Part shown: positions 17,414 through 25,229 of the stretch, piece by piece
Numbering within the stretch: position 1 is the stretch's first letter
Layout of the letters: the number at the start of each line of letters is the position of its first letter
Assembly (NCBI GenBank): GCA_048976805.1
Contig: JBHGUR010000079.1
Span: forward strand, 62,001 to 126,000
DNA: 64,000 nt
Direction: 5' to 3'
DNA from: Ectobacillus sp048976805
GTDB lineage: Bacteria; Bacillota; Bacilli; Bacillales; Bacillaceae_G
Made by a program: the position numbers and the translations under genes
Notes under the pieces: model-generated
The model's database searches: none
What the model was told of the DNA's origin: nothing
The model's input: only the letters and a program-made list of their open reading frames with translations

Positions 17414-19528
17414 ATGGGTCAAGAAAAGCAAGTCTTCTCTATAGATTTAGCGGGGCGGGAACTGATTGTTGAAACCGGCCAGCTCGCAAAGCAAGCGAAT
17501 GGAGCGGTTTTAATTCGATACGGCGATACGGCAGTATTATCTACAGCAACAGCTTCCAAGGAACCGAAAAGTGTAGGCTTTTTTCCGCTAACGGTAAATT
17601 ATGAAGAACGTTTATATGCAGTAGGAAAAATTCCAGGGGGATTTATTAAACGCGAAGGGCGGCCGAGTGAAAAGGCAATTCTTGCAAGCCGTTTGATTGA
17701 CCGTCCTATCCGCCCTTTATTTGCGGAAGGATTCCGCAATGAAGTGCAGGTTGTAAGCATTGTAATGAGTGTGGATCAAGATTGTTCTTCTGAAATTGCG
17801 GCAATGCTAGGCTCCTCATTAGCATTGTCTATTTCTGATATTCCGTTTGAAGGGCCAATTGCCGGTGTAATTGTCGGCCGGGTTAACGGGGAGTTTGTTA
17901 TAAATCCAACTGTCGAGCAAGCAGAAAACAGCGATATTCATCTTGTCGTGGCAGGTACAAAAGATGCAATCAACATGGTTGAGGCAGGGGCTGATGAAGT
18001 ACCAGAGGAAGTCATGCTTGAAGCCATTATGTTTGGCCATGAACAAATTAAACGATTAATTGCATTCCAAGAAGAAATTGTGCAAGCAATCGGCAAAGAG
18101 AAGATGGAAGTAACATTATATGAAGTGGAAGCAGCTCTTGAACAGCAAGTGCGCGATATGGCGGAAGCGGATATGAAAGCAGCTATTCAAGTTCATGAAA
18201 AACATGCACGTGAGGATGCAATTACTGAAGTGAAAAAACGTGTCATTGAGCATTTTGAATCTCAAGAAGCAGATGATGACACGATGGGACAAATCAATGA
18301 GATTCTATACAAAATGGTCAAAGAGGAAGTGCGCCGTCTGATTACAGTAGAAAAAATCCGCCCGGACGGCCGCCAAATTGATGAAATTCGACCGCTTGCC
18401 TCTGAAGTGGGATTATTGCCGCGCACGCATGGTTCCGGTTTGTTTACACGCGGCCAAACGCAAGCGTTGAGTATTTGTACGCTCGGAGCTTTAGGGGATG
18501 TACAAATTTTAGACGGTCTTGGTATTGAAGAATCAAAACGATTTATGCATCATTATAATTTCCCATCCTTTAGCGTTGGGGAAACGGGGCCGATGAGAGG
18601 GCCGGGCCGCCGCGAGATTGGCCATGGTGCGCTTGGAGAGCGCGCTTTGGAGCCTGTTATTCCATCTGAGAAGGACTTCCCTTACACTGTTCGCCTTGTG
18701 TCCGAGGTTCTAGAATCTAACGGTTCTACATCACAAGCGAGCATTTGCGCAAGCACGCTTGCGATGATGGACGCAGGGGTGCCGATTAAAGCGCCTGTAG
18801 CTGGAATTGCCATGGGGCTTGTGAAATCAGGAGAACACTATACCATTTTAACAGATATTCAAGGGATGGAAGACCATTTAGGCGACATGGACTTTAAAGT
18901 AGCGGGTACATCTAATGGCGTTACGGCGCTGCAGATGGATATTAAAATTGCCGGATTGTCCCGTGAAATCTTGGAAGAAGCATTGCAGCAAGCGAAAAAA
19001 GGCCGCATGCAAATTTTAGAGCATATGATGTCTGTCATTGACCAACCGCGCAGTGAGCTATCCCCATATGCCCCTAAAATTTTAACAATGACAATTAATC
19101 CGGATAAAATCCGTGACGTGATTGGGCCGAGCGGAAAACAAATTAATAAGATTATTGAAGAAACCGGCGTTAAAATCGACATTGAACAAGACGGTACAAT
19201 TTTTATTTCGTCTGTAGATGAAGAAATGAATCAAAAGGCGAAGAAAATTATTGAAGATATTGTGCGCGAGGTGGAAGTCGGCCAAATTTACCTAGGAAAA
19301 GTAAAACGCATTGAAAAATTTGGGGCTTTCGTTGAATTATTTAGCGGCAAAGACGGGCTTGTTCACATTTCCGAATTGGCGGAAGAGCGCGTTGGCAAAG
19401 TAGAGGATGTCGTTTCCATCGGTGATGATATTCTCGTCAAAGTTATTGAAATTGATAAGCAAGGCCGCGTAAATTTATCAAGAAAAGTAATTTTAAAAGA
19501 GCAGAAAGAAAAAGAAGCGCAACAATAG
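17414..19528 (+). CDS. pnp: Polyribonucleotide nucleotidyltransferase (PNPase)
   Basis: 3'-5' phosphorolytic exoribonuclease of the RNA degradosome. The 704-residue protein has two RNase PH domains (first: AVLSTATASKEPK and FFPLTVNYEERLYAVGKIPGG; second: FTRGQTQALSICTLG and NFPSFSVGETGP). A KH domain follows (MTINPDKIRDVIGPSGKQIN, about 557-576), then a C-terminal S1 domain (GQIYLGKVKRIEKFGAFVE). ATG 17414 has GAGAGGGG upstream. It is followed by a strong terminator. RNase Y and RNase J2 are also encoded in this window. Confidence 0.98.
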   Translation: MGQEKQVFSIDLAGRELIVETGQLAKQANGAVLIRYGDTAVLSTATASKEPKSVGFFPLTVNYEERLYAVGKIPGGFIKREGRPSEKAILASRLIDRPIRPLFAEGFRNEVQVVSIVMSVDQDCSSEIAAMLGSSLALSISDIPFEGPIAGVIVGRVNGEFVINPTVEQAENSDIHLVVAGTKDAINMVEAGADEVPEEVMLEAIMFGHEQIKRLIAFQEEIVQAIGKEKMEVTLYEVEAALEQQVRDMAEADMKAAIQVHEKHAREDAITEVKKRVIEHFESQEADDDTMGQINEILYKMVKEEVRRLITVEKIRPDGRQIDEIRPLASEVGLLPRTHGSGLFTRGQTQALSICTLGALGDVQILDGLGIEESKRFMHHYNFPSFSVGETGPMRGPGRREIGHGALGERALEPVIPSEKDFPYTVRLVSEVLESNGSTSQASICASTLAMMDAGVPIKAPVAGIAMGLVKSGEHYTILTDIQGMEDHLGDMDFKVAGTSNGVTALQMDIKIAGLSREILEEALQQAKKGRMQILEHMMSVIDQPRSELSPYAPKILTMTINPDKIRDVIGPSGKQINKIIEETGVKIDIEQDGTIFISSVDEEMNQKAKKIIEDIVREVEVGQIYLGKVKRIEKFGAFVELFSGKDGLVHISELAEERVGKVEDVVSIGDDILVKVIEIDKQGRVNLSRKVILKEQKEKEAQQ

Positions 19529-19536
19529 TCCATACT

Positions 19537-19570
19537 AAAAGGAGACGGGGAAGCAGCCGTCTCCTTTTTA
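19537..19570 (+). terminator. Terminator after pnp
   Basis: AAAAGGAGACGG (19537-19548) pairs perfectly with CCGTCTCCTTTT (19557-19568), followed by T. Confidence 0.92.
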
Positions 19571-19620
19571 CGTTCTATCGAAAACAAGCTGTACATATTG
19601 TATTACGAGGAGGGAATAGA

Positions 19621-20577
19621 ATGAAACAAGCAACCCGCACGGCCATCATCGTGTGCTTATTTTTATGCAGCTATTTTATAGTACAAAATACTTACACGTC
19701 TGCTTATATAAACAGATTAAAGGAAGCATCTTTACCTGCTTCAGCAGCTAAAACGGATTTATATGAAGAAATAAAACGCCAAGCAAAAAAACGTGAGATA
19801 CCTGCCCAAGATGCAACTGTTGATAAGATATGGAGAGCAATGCCTGGATATAATGGGCGAACGGTAGATATACAGGCTTCGTATGAAAATATGAAGAAGG
19901 AAGCTGGTTTTGATGAAAGAAAATTAGTATACAAAGAGGTATCTCCGAAAGTTCATCTGAAAGACTTGCCGCCCGCTCCCATTTATAGAGGACACCCTGA
20001 TAAAAAGATGATTGCCCTTACTGTGAATGTAGCATGGGGAAATGAATATATTCCAACTATGTTAGAAATATTAAAAAAGCACAAAGTAGCGGCTACCTTC
20101 TTCTTGGAGGGACGTTGGGTAAAGGAAAATCCAGCGCTTGCGAAAATGATTGCCGAGGCAAAGCAAGAGGTTGGGAATCATTCTTATACACACCCCGATA
20201 TGAAAACTTTATCATCAGGTGCAATTGAAGAACAGCTTATAAAAACAAATGAAATCATTGAAGCGACAACAAACAAAAAAGTGAATTGGTTCGCCCCCCC
20301 AAGCGGGAGCTATCGCGATGAGGTAGTAAAGATTGCCCGTAAACATGGTATGGGCACAATTATGTGGACGGTAGACACAATTGATTGGCAACGCCCAGAA
20401 CCGAGCGTTTTAATCCAAAGAGTTACAAGCAAGGCTCATCCTGGCGCAATTGTACTTATGCATCCTACGTCTCCTACAGCCCGTTCGCTTGATACGCTTA
20501 TAACACGCTTAAAAAAGGACGGCTATAAAATTGGAACAGTAACCGAGCTTTTAGATGAAAAACGGATTGATTTGTAG
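19621..20577 (+). CDS. ylxY: Polysaccharide deacetylase-like protein YlxY
   Basis: The 318-residue protein begins with a membrane or signal segment (residues 8-24) and has a NodB-type domain from about 125 to 310. The zinc-type histidines His187 and His191 (GNHSYTH) are present. Where active deacetylases have the catalytic TFDD, this protein reads T134-V-N-V. The same change occurs in the B. subtilis homologue as I recall it, so the family may bind polysaccharide without deacetylating it. Extracytoplasmic location inferred. ATG 19621 follows GAGGAGGGAA. It sits between pnp and mlpA, the standard place. Confidence 0.88.
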   Translation: MKQATRTAIIVCLFLCSYFIVQNTYTSAYINRLKEASLPASAAKTDLYEEIKRQAKKREIPAQDATVDKIWRAMPGYNGRTVDIQASYENMKKEAGFDERKLVYKEVSPKVHLKDLPPAPIYRGHPDKKMIALTVNVAWGNEYIPTMLEILKKHKVAATFFLEGRWVKENPALAKMIAEAKQEVGNHSYTHPDMKTLSSGAIEEQLIKTNEIIEATTNKKVNWFAPPSGSYRDEVVKIARKHGMGTIMWTVDTIDWQRPEPSVLIQRVTSKAHPGAIVLMHPTSPTARSLDTLITRLKKDGYKIGTVTELLDEKRIDL

Positions 20578-20584
20578 GATTTAC

Positions 20585-20613
20585 ATGACATATGTTCACA
20601 AAGTTGCTATGAT
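20585..20613 (+). promoter_or_regulatory. Sigma-A promoter for mlpA
   Basis: ATGACA (20585-20590), 17-nt spacer, TATGAT (20608-20613) with the extended TG one base upstream. It would give a leader of about 115 nt that contains a large hairpin. Confidence 0.65.
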
Positions 20614-20651
20614 TAAGCAATAGGGGCAGCGATAAAATTCTCCCGTATTGC

Positions 20652-20688
20652 TACTAACACCACACATATGGAAATTGTGCTGTTAGTA
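20652..20688 (+). promoter_or_regulatory. Hairpin in the mlpA leader
   Basis: TACTAACACCACA (20652-20664) pairs with TGTGCTGTTAGTA (20676-20688), with one mismatch and an 11-nt loop. No T-run follows, so it is a structured leader or an operator rather than a terminator. It lies 49 nt before the mlpA start. Confidence 0.55.
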
Positions 20689-20737
20689 TCTTATAAATGC
20701 GTGGGGCAGATAAATTTAAGTAATAGGAGGATGGCAC

Positions 20738-21982
20738 TTGATCAACAAATATACTTGCAAAAATGGAGTAAGAATTGTATTTGAACACATTCCAACTGTT
20801 CGTTCCGTTGCCATTGGAGTATGGATTCATACAGGTTCCCGCAATGAAAATGAAACAAACAACGGAATTTCTCACTTTTTAGAGCATATGTTCTTTAAAG
20901 GGACAAAAACGCGTTCCGCCCGTGATATTGCTGAATCGTTCGATAGCATTGGCGGACAAGTAAACGCTTTTACCTCAAAGGAGTATACGTGCTACTATGC
21001 AAAGGTGCTCGATGAGCATGCTGAATATGCACTGGAAATTTTGGCAGATATGTTTTTCCATTCTACGTTCGTTGAGGAAGAATTGAATAAAGAAAAAAAT
21101 GTAGTGTACGAAGAAATAAAAATGTATGAAGATACACCAGATGATATTGTACATGACTTGTTAATAAAAGCTACATATGAAACACATCCGCTCGGGTATC
21201 CAATATTAGGCACAGAGCAAACTCTCGCGACCTTTACAGGCGACACGCTTCGCCAATATATGGAAGACCGTTATACGCCGGAAAATGTTGTGATTTCCAT
21301 CGCGGGAAATGTAGATGAGGCCTTTATGAAAACGGTGGAAGCATATTTTGGCAACTATGAAGGGACAACGAAGTGCGAGCAAGTACATAATCCTTTGTTT
21401 CATCCAAATAAGGTGTCACGCAAAAAAGAAACAGAGCAAGCTCATCTTTGTCTCGGCTATAAAGGCTTGAATGTAGGCGATGAGAATGTATATAGCCTCA
21501 TTGTTTTGAACAACGTACTGGGAGGCAGCATGAGCAGCCGGTTATTTCAGGAGGTGCGCGAGCAGCGCGGGTTGGCATATTCTGTATTTTCGTACCATTC
21601 TTCTTATGAAGATGCGGGAATGCTTACGATTTATGCCGGAACAGGAAGCCAGCAGCTGGAAACTTTGTATGAAACAATCCAGCAAACGCTTGATAAGCTG
21701 AAAGATACAGGCATTACAGAGAAAGAGCTCATTAACAGTAAAGAGCAGCTGAAAGGAAATTTAATGCTTAGCTTAGAGAGTACAAATAGCCGGATGAGCC
21801 GAAATGGCAAAAATGAATTGTTATTGAGAAAGCATCGTTCTCTTGATGAAATTATTGAAAGCATTAATGCTGTTACAAAAGCGGATGTAGATGATTTAAT
21901 TCGAAAAACATTTACGGATGAGTTTTCTGCTTCACTCATTAGCCCAACTGGTGAACTGCCAAAAGCACTTGCCTACAAGTAA
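20738..21982 (+). CDS. mlpA: M16-family zinc processing protease MlpA (YmxG)
   Basis: A 414-residue pitrilysin/insulinase-type protease. The inverted zinc motif HFLEH (His46, Glu49, His50) is intact, with a downstream glutamate in EEIKMYEDTPDD. The C-terminal half carries LNNVLGGSMSSRLFQEVREQRGLAYSV. In B. subtilis, MlpA has been linked to control of secreted degradative enzymes. TTG 20738 is preceded by TAGGAGGATGG. Its stop codon lies in the loop of its own terminator. Confidence 0.93.
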   Translation: MINKYTCKNGVRIVFEHIPTVRSVAIGVWIHTGSRNENETNNGISHFLEHMFFKGTKTRSARDIAESFDSIGGQVNAFTSKEYTCYYAKVLDEHAEYALEILADMFFHSTFVEEELNKEKNVVYEEIKMYEDTPDDIVHDLLIKATYETHPLGYPILGTEQTLATFTGDTLRQYMEDRYTPENVVISIAGNVDEAFMKTVEAYFGNYEGTTKCEQVHNPLFHPNKVSRKKETEQAHLCLGYKGLNVGDENVYSLIVLNNVLGGSMSSRLFQEVREQRGLAYSVFSYHSSYEDAGMLTIYAGTGSQQLETLYETIQQTLDKLKDTGITEKELINSKEQLKGNLMLSLESTNSRMSRNGKNELLLRKHRSLDEIIESINAVTKADVDDLIRKTFTDEFSASLISPTGELPKALAYK

Positions 21983-22001
21983 ACTTGTAGGCATTTTTTT
22001 T
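21970..22001 (+). terminator. Terminator overlapping the end of mlpA
   Basis: TGCCTACAAG (21970-21979) pairs perfectly with CTTGTAGGCA (21984-21993), followed by eight T. The loop is TAAA and contains the mlpA stop codon, so the 5' arm is coding sequence. Confidence 0.92.
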
Positions 22002-22035
22002 ACAGACACGGAATACGTAGTAAGGAGGGGAAAAC

Positions 22036-22070
22036 TTCGCTTAGCTTTGAAGCGCGGAAAGTTGAGCGAA
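22036..22070 (+). promoter_or_regulatory. Hairpin upstream of ymxH
   Basis: TTCGCTTAGCTTT (22036-22048) can pair with AAAGTTGAGCGAA (22058-22070), with two G-U pairs and a 9-nt loop. It lies directly before the ymxH ribosome binding site. Role unknown. Confidence 0.45.
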
Positions 22071-22091
22071 TGGAGCATAGGAGGGAGACCA

Positions 22092-22340
22092 GTGAGGCTA
22101 AGTGAGTTGAGCGGTAAAGAAATTGTCGACTTAGAACGGGCTGAACGAATGGGTGTGCTCGGGCATGCAGACTTGGAAATTGATGAAAAAGACGGGCGGA
22201 TTCATGCTTTAATTATTCCGATAGGGAAATGGGGGGCTTTTAAGCGCTCTCATCAAGAGATTCGCGTTTCGTGGAATCGCATTAAAAAGGTCGGGCAAGA
22301 TATGATTATTTTTGATTTATCTGAATCTGAGAAAATGTAA
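22092..22340 (+). CDS. ymxH: YlmC/YmxH family PRC-barrel sporulation protein
   Basis: An 82-residue protein with the PRC-barrel signature RLSELSGKEIVDLERAERMG at the N-terminus. The family is conserved in spore formers; its molecular role is unknown. GTG 22092 is chosen because AGGAGGGA (22079-22086) is 5 nt upstream and the encoded start MRLSELSGKE matches relatives. An in-frame TTG at 22047 would add 15 residues but is 17 nt from the nearest purine-rich site (22021-22029). Confidence 0.88.
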   Translation: MRLSELSGKEIVDLERAERMGVLGHADLEIDEKDGRIHALIIPIGKWGAFKRSHQEIRVSWNRIKKVGQDMIIFDLSESEKM

Positions 22341-22370
22341 AACGGTCCTTGCAAAGGGCCGTTTTTGTTT
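22339..22370 (+). terminator. Terminator after ymxH
   Basis: AAAACGGTCCTT (22339-22350) pairs with AAGGGCCGTTTT (22354-22365), with one G-U pair, followed by TTGTTT. Confidence 0.85.
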
Positions 22371-22428
22371 TGGATATAGAATAGCATAATTCTTATTATG
22401 TAAGGCGGTCTTTTTCTTTTAGGGCATT

Positions 22429-22457
22429 CACCTTGCTCTTGTACATTACATATGATG
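22429..22457 (+). promoter_or_regulatory. Sigma-K-type promoter for spoVFA-spoVFB
   Basis: CACC (22429-22432), exactly 16 nt, then CATATGATG (22449-22457). This matches the sigma-K pattern mACm-N16-CATAnnnTA except for the last base. The spoVF operon is sigma-K dependent in B. subtilis, since dipicolinate is made in the mother cell late in sporulation. Confidence 0.7.
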
Positions 22458-22521
22458 TTTTGTGAAATCAAAGAGGTAGGCGATTTTCTTAGAATATAGA
22501 CGCGAAGAAGGTGAAGTGGAA

Positions 22522-23424
22522 ATGTTAACTGACATGCATATAGCCGTGATTGGGGGGGATGCGCGACAGTTAGAGGTTATTCGCAAACTTATTGAGCTTG
22601 ACGCCAAGCTTTCCTTAGTTGGGTTTGATCAACTTGATCACGGCTTTACAGGAGCTTCTAAAGAACAAATTCATGAGCTGAATTTTTCCTCGTTAGACGC
22701 GGTCATTTTGCCAGTTGCTGGGACGAATGCGGAAGGGGAGATTGATACGATATTCTCAAATGAAAAGGTAGTGCTTACGCAAGAGCAAATCAATCAAACG
22801 CCTTCTCATTTTACTATTTATTCGGGAATCAGCAATGCTTATCTAGATCATATAGCTGCCTCTTCAAACAGAAAGCTTGTGAAATTATTTGAACGCGATG
22901 ACGTTGCTATTTATAATTCCATTCCGACTGTAGAAGGTACAATTATGATGGTCATTCAACATACTGATTATACGATTCATGGTTCAAAGGTAGCGGTGCT
23001 CGGCTTCGGGAGAACGGGAATGAGCGTGGCGCGCGCTTTTCAAGCATTAGGCGCAAAGGTAAAGGTAGGAGCGCGGCGCTCTGAGCACTTAGCGCGAATT
23101 ACAGAGATGACCTTTACACCATTTCACTTAAAAAACTTAGAAAGCGAAGTATATGATGCGGATATTGTGATTAACACAGTTCCCCATATGATTGTAACAG
23201 CAAGCGTTATTTCGAAAATGCCAGCCCATACATTAATTGTCGATTTAGCTTCCAAGCCGGGCGGGACTGATTTTCGTTATGCTGAAAAGCGCGGAATTAA
23301 AGCGTTTCTGGCACCTGGTCTTCCTGGCATTGTTGCACCGAAAACAGCAGGGCAAATTCTCGCAAACGTACTTACGAACTTATTAACAGAAGACTTGAAA
23401 GCGAGAAAGGAGAATGGAGAATGA
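22522..23424 (+). CDS. spoVFA: Dipicolinate synthase subunit A
   Basis: Catalytic NAD(P)-binding subunit that, with SpoVFB, makes dipicolinic acid from dihydrodipicolinate in the mother cell. The 300-residue protein has an N-terminal IAVIGGDARQLEVIRKL and a Rossmann segment VAVLGFGRTGMSVARAFQALG (about 156-176). The C-terminal end is APGLPGIVAPKTAGQILANV. ATG 22522 is preferred over GTG 22516, because AAGGTG is 8 nt upstream of the ATG but only 2 nt from the GTG. It overlaps spoVFB by 4 nt. Confidence 0.95.
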   Translation: MLTDMHIAVIGGDARQLEVIRKLIELDAKLSLVGFDQLDHGFTGASKEQIHELNFSSLDAVILPVAGTNAEGEIDTIFSNEKVVLTQEQINQTPSHFTIYSGISNAYLDHIAASSNRKLVKLFERDDVAIYNSIPTVEGTIMMVIQHTDYTIHGSKVAVLGFGRTGMSVARAFQALGAKVKVGARRSEHLARITEMTFTPFHLKNLESEVYDADIVINTVPHMIVTASVISKMPAHTLIVDLASKPGGTDFRYAEKRGIKAFLAPGLPGIVAPKTAGQILANVLTNLLTEDLKARKENGE

Positions 23425-24023
23425 GTTTAAAAGGAAAACGCATTGGTTTCGGATTAACAGGATCTCACTGCACATACGCGGAAGTCATGCCATATTTGCA
23501 GCAGCTTGTTGATGAGGGGGCCGAAGTTCTCCCTGTTGTTTCCTATACATTGAAAACAACAAATACGCGTTTTGGTGAAGGGGAAGAATGGATTCGCAAA
23601 ATTGAGGAAATTACAGGAAATTCCGTTATTGATACAATTGTTAAGGCGGAGCCGCTTGGTCCAAAAATTCCGTTAGATTGTATGGTGATTGCTCCATTAA
23701 CGGGAAACTCTATGAGTAAACTTGCCAACGCAATGACAGAAACTCCTGTTCTGATGGCAGCAAAAGCGACACTTCGTAATTGGAAGCCTGTTGTTTTAGC
23801 GATTTCAACAAATGACGCGCTCGGTTTAAACGGCGTGAATTTAATGAAGCTCATGGCTGCAAAAAACTTTTATTTCGTCCCATTTGGGCAAGATGCGCCT
23901 GAGAAAAAACCAAATTCTATGGTTGCACGTATGGAATTGCTGCGTGATACGATTGTATGCGCCCTTGAAGGAAAACAGCTGCAACCGGTAATTGTGGAAA
24001 AATACAAGTATATGAATAATTAA
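23421..24023 (+). CDS. spoVFB: Dipicolinate synthase subunit B
   Basis: Flavoprotein-fold partner of SpoVFA; 200 residues. The N-terminus is GKRIGFGLTGSHCTYAEVMP, and the centre has APLTGNSMSKLANAMTETPVLMAAKA, as in phosphopantothenoylcysteine decarboxylase-like flavoproteins. The ATG overlaps the spoVFA stop (ATGA), so translation is coupled. It is followed by a terminator and then asd, whose pathway supplies its substrate. Confidence 0.95.
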   Translation: MSLKGKRIGFGLTGSHCTYAEVMPYLQQLVDEGAEVLPVVSYTLKTTNTRFGEGEEWIRKIEEITGNSVIDTIVKAEPLGPKIPLDCMVIAPLTGNSMSKLANAMTETPVLMAAKATLRNWKPVVLAISTNDALGLNGVNLMKLMAAKNFYFVPFGQDAPEKKPNSMVARMELLRDTIVCALEGKQLQPVIVEKYKYMNN

Positions 24024-24093
24024 ACGGAGTGGAACAGAAAAATTTATAAAAATTGCTCAATCCTGCGCAACATTGTGGTAAAATTATTCTAAT

Positions 24094-24127
24094 AAAGATG
24101 GAGGACTGACCTGTGCTCCATCTTTTT
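24094..24127 (+). terminator. Terminator between spoVFB and asd
   Basis: AAAGATGGAG (24094-24103) pairs perfectly with CTCCATCTTT (24116-24125), followed by TT. It separates the sporulation operon from the vegetative asd operon. Confidence 0.85.
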
Positions 24128-24162
24128 ATAAGTATATGGTGTACCTAGAAAGGGGTATAGTG

Positions 24163-25209
24163 ATGGAAAAGAAAACATCTTTTCATGTCGCTGTAGTTGG
24201 AGCAACCGGCGCAGTAGGAGAACAAATGTTAAATACATTAGAAAACAGAAACTTTCCAATCGGTAAGTTGACGCTGCTTTCTTCAAAACGTTCAGCGGGT
24301 AAAAAACTTATGTTTAAAGGCGAGGAAGTAACCGTGCAAGAAGCAACACCTGAAAGCTTTGAAGGTGTGGATATTGCTCTCTTTAGCGCGGGCGGATCCG
24401 TCTCTAAGGCACTGGCGCCAGAGGCGGTAAAACGCGGGGCGATTGTAGTAGACAATACGAGCGCGTTCCGTATGGACCCAAATGTTCCGCTTGTCGTTCC
24501 TGAAGTAAATGAAAAAGACTTGCTTGAGCATAACGGCATTATTGCCAATCCGAACTGTTCAACAATTCAAATGGTGGTGGCGCTTGAGCCGATTCGCCAG
24601 CAATTTGGTTTAAAGCGCGTTATCGTTTCTACTTATCAGGCGGTTTCTGGAGCTGGGGCTTCTGCCGTTGAAGAGCTTAAGGAGCAAGCAAAAGCTGCAT
24701 TAAATGGAGAAGAAGTTCAAGCCAATATTTTACCTGTAAAAAGCGGCGATAAACATTATCAAATTGCTTTTAATGCAATTCCCCAAATTGATATGTTTCA
24801 GGATAATGGGTTTACGTTTGAAGAAATGAAAATGATTAATGAAACGAAAAAAATTATGCATATGCCTGAACTAGAAGTAGCAGCCACATGCGTGCGCCTT
24901 CCAGTTGTGGCAGGACATTCTGAATCTGTGTATATTGAAGTAGAGAAGGCTGGCGTTACTGCGGATGAAATTCGCGCTCTGCTTGCGGATGCGGAAGGAA
25001 TTGTACTCCAGGATAACCCGGCAGAGCAATTGTATCCGATGCCGCTATATGCGACAGGAAAAAACGAAGTGTTTGTCGGACGTATCCGCAAGGACTTAAA
25101 TAATGACAAAGGTTTTCATATTTGGGTTGTATCGGATAACCTGTTAAAAGGAGCCGCATGGAATTCTGTTCAAATCGCAGAACGCTTAGTAAAGCTAGGA
25201 TTAGTGTAA
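24163..25209 (+). CDS. asd: Aspartate-semialdehyde dehydrogenase
   Basis: Reduces aspartyl phosphate to aspartate semialdehyde, the branch point to lysine/diaminopimelate, threonine and methionine. The 348-residue protein has the NADPH loop VVGATGAVGEQML near the start and the active-site Cys132 in NPNCSTIQM. A C-terminal region with HSESVYIEVEKAG follows. ATG 24163 follows AAAGGGGTATAG; an in-frame ATG at 24136 lacks a site. First gene of asd-dapG-dapA, in the order found in B. subtilis. Confidence 0.96.
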   Translation: MEKKTSFHVAVVGATGAVGEQMLNTLENRNFPIGKLTLLSSKRSAGKKLMFKGEEVTVQEATPESFEGVDIALFSAGGSVSKALAPEAVKRGAIVVDNTSAFRMDPNVPLVVPEVNEKDLLEHNGIIANPNCSTIQMVVALEPIRQQFGLKRVIVSTYQAVSGAGASAVEELKEQAKAALNGEEVQANILPVKSGDKHYQIAFNAIPQIDMFQDNGFTFEEMKMINETKKIMHMPELEVAATCVRLPVVAGHSESVYIEVEKAGVTADEIRALLADAEGIVLQDNPAEQLYPMPLYATGKNEVFVGRIRKDLNNDKGFHIWVVSDNLLKGAAWNSVQIAERLVKLGLV

Positions 25210-25229
25210 CATCTAAAGAGGGTGCAAAC

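Noticed and set aside
24053..24127. Promoter plus attenuator or lysine riboswitch in front of asd
   Set aside because: TGGTAAAAT resembles an extended -10, but the hairpin follows within about 10 nt and the leader is far too short for a lysine riboswitch. Simple termination after spoVFB is the better reading.
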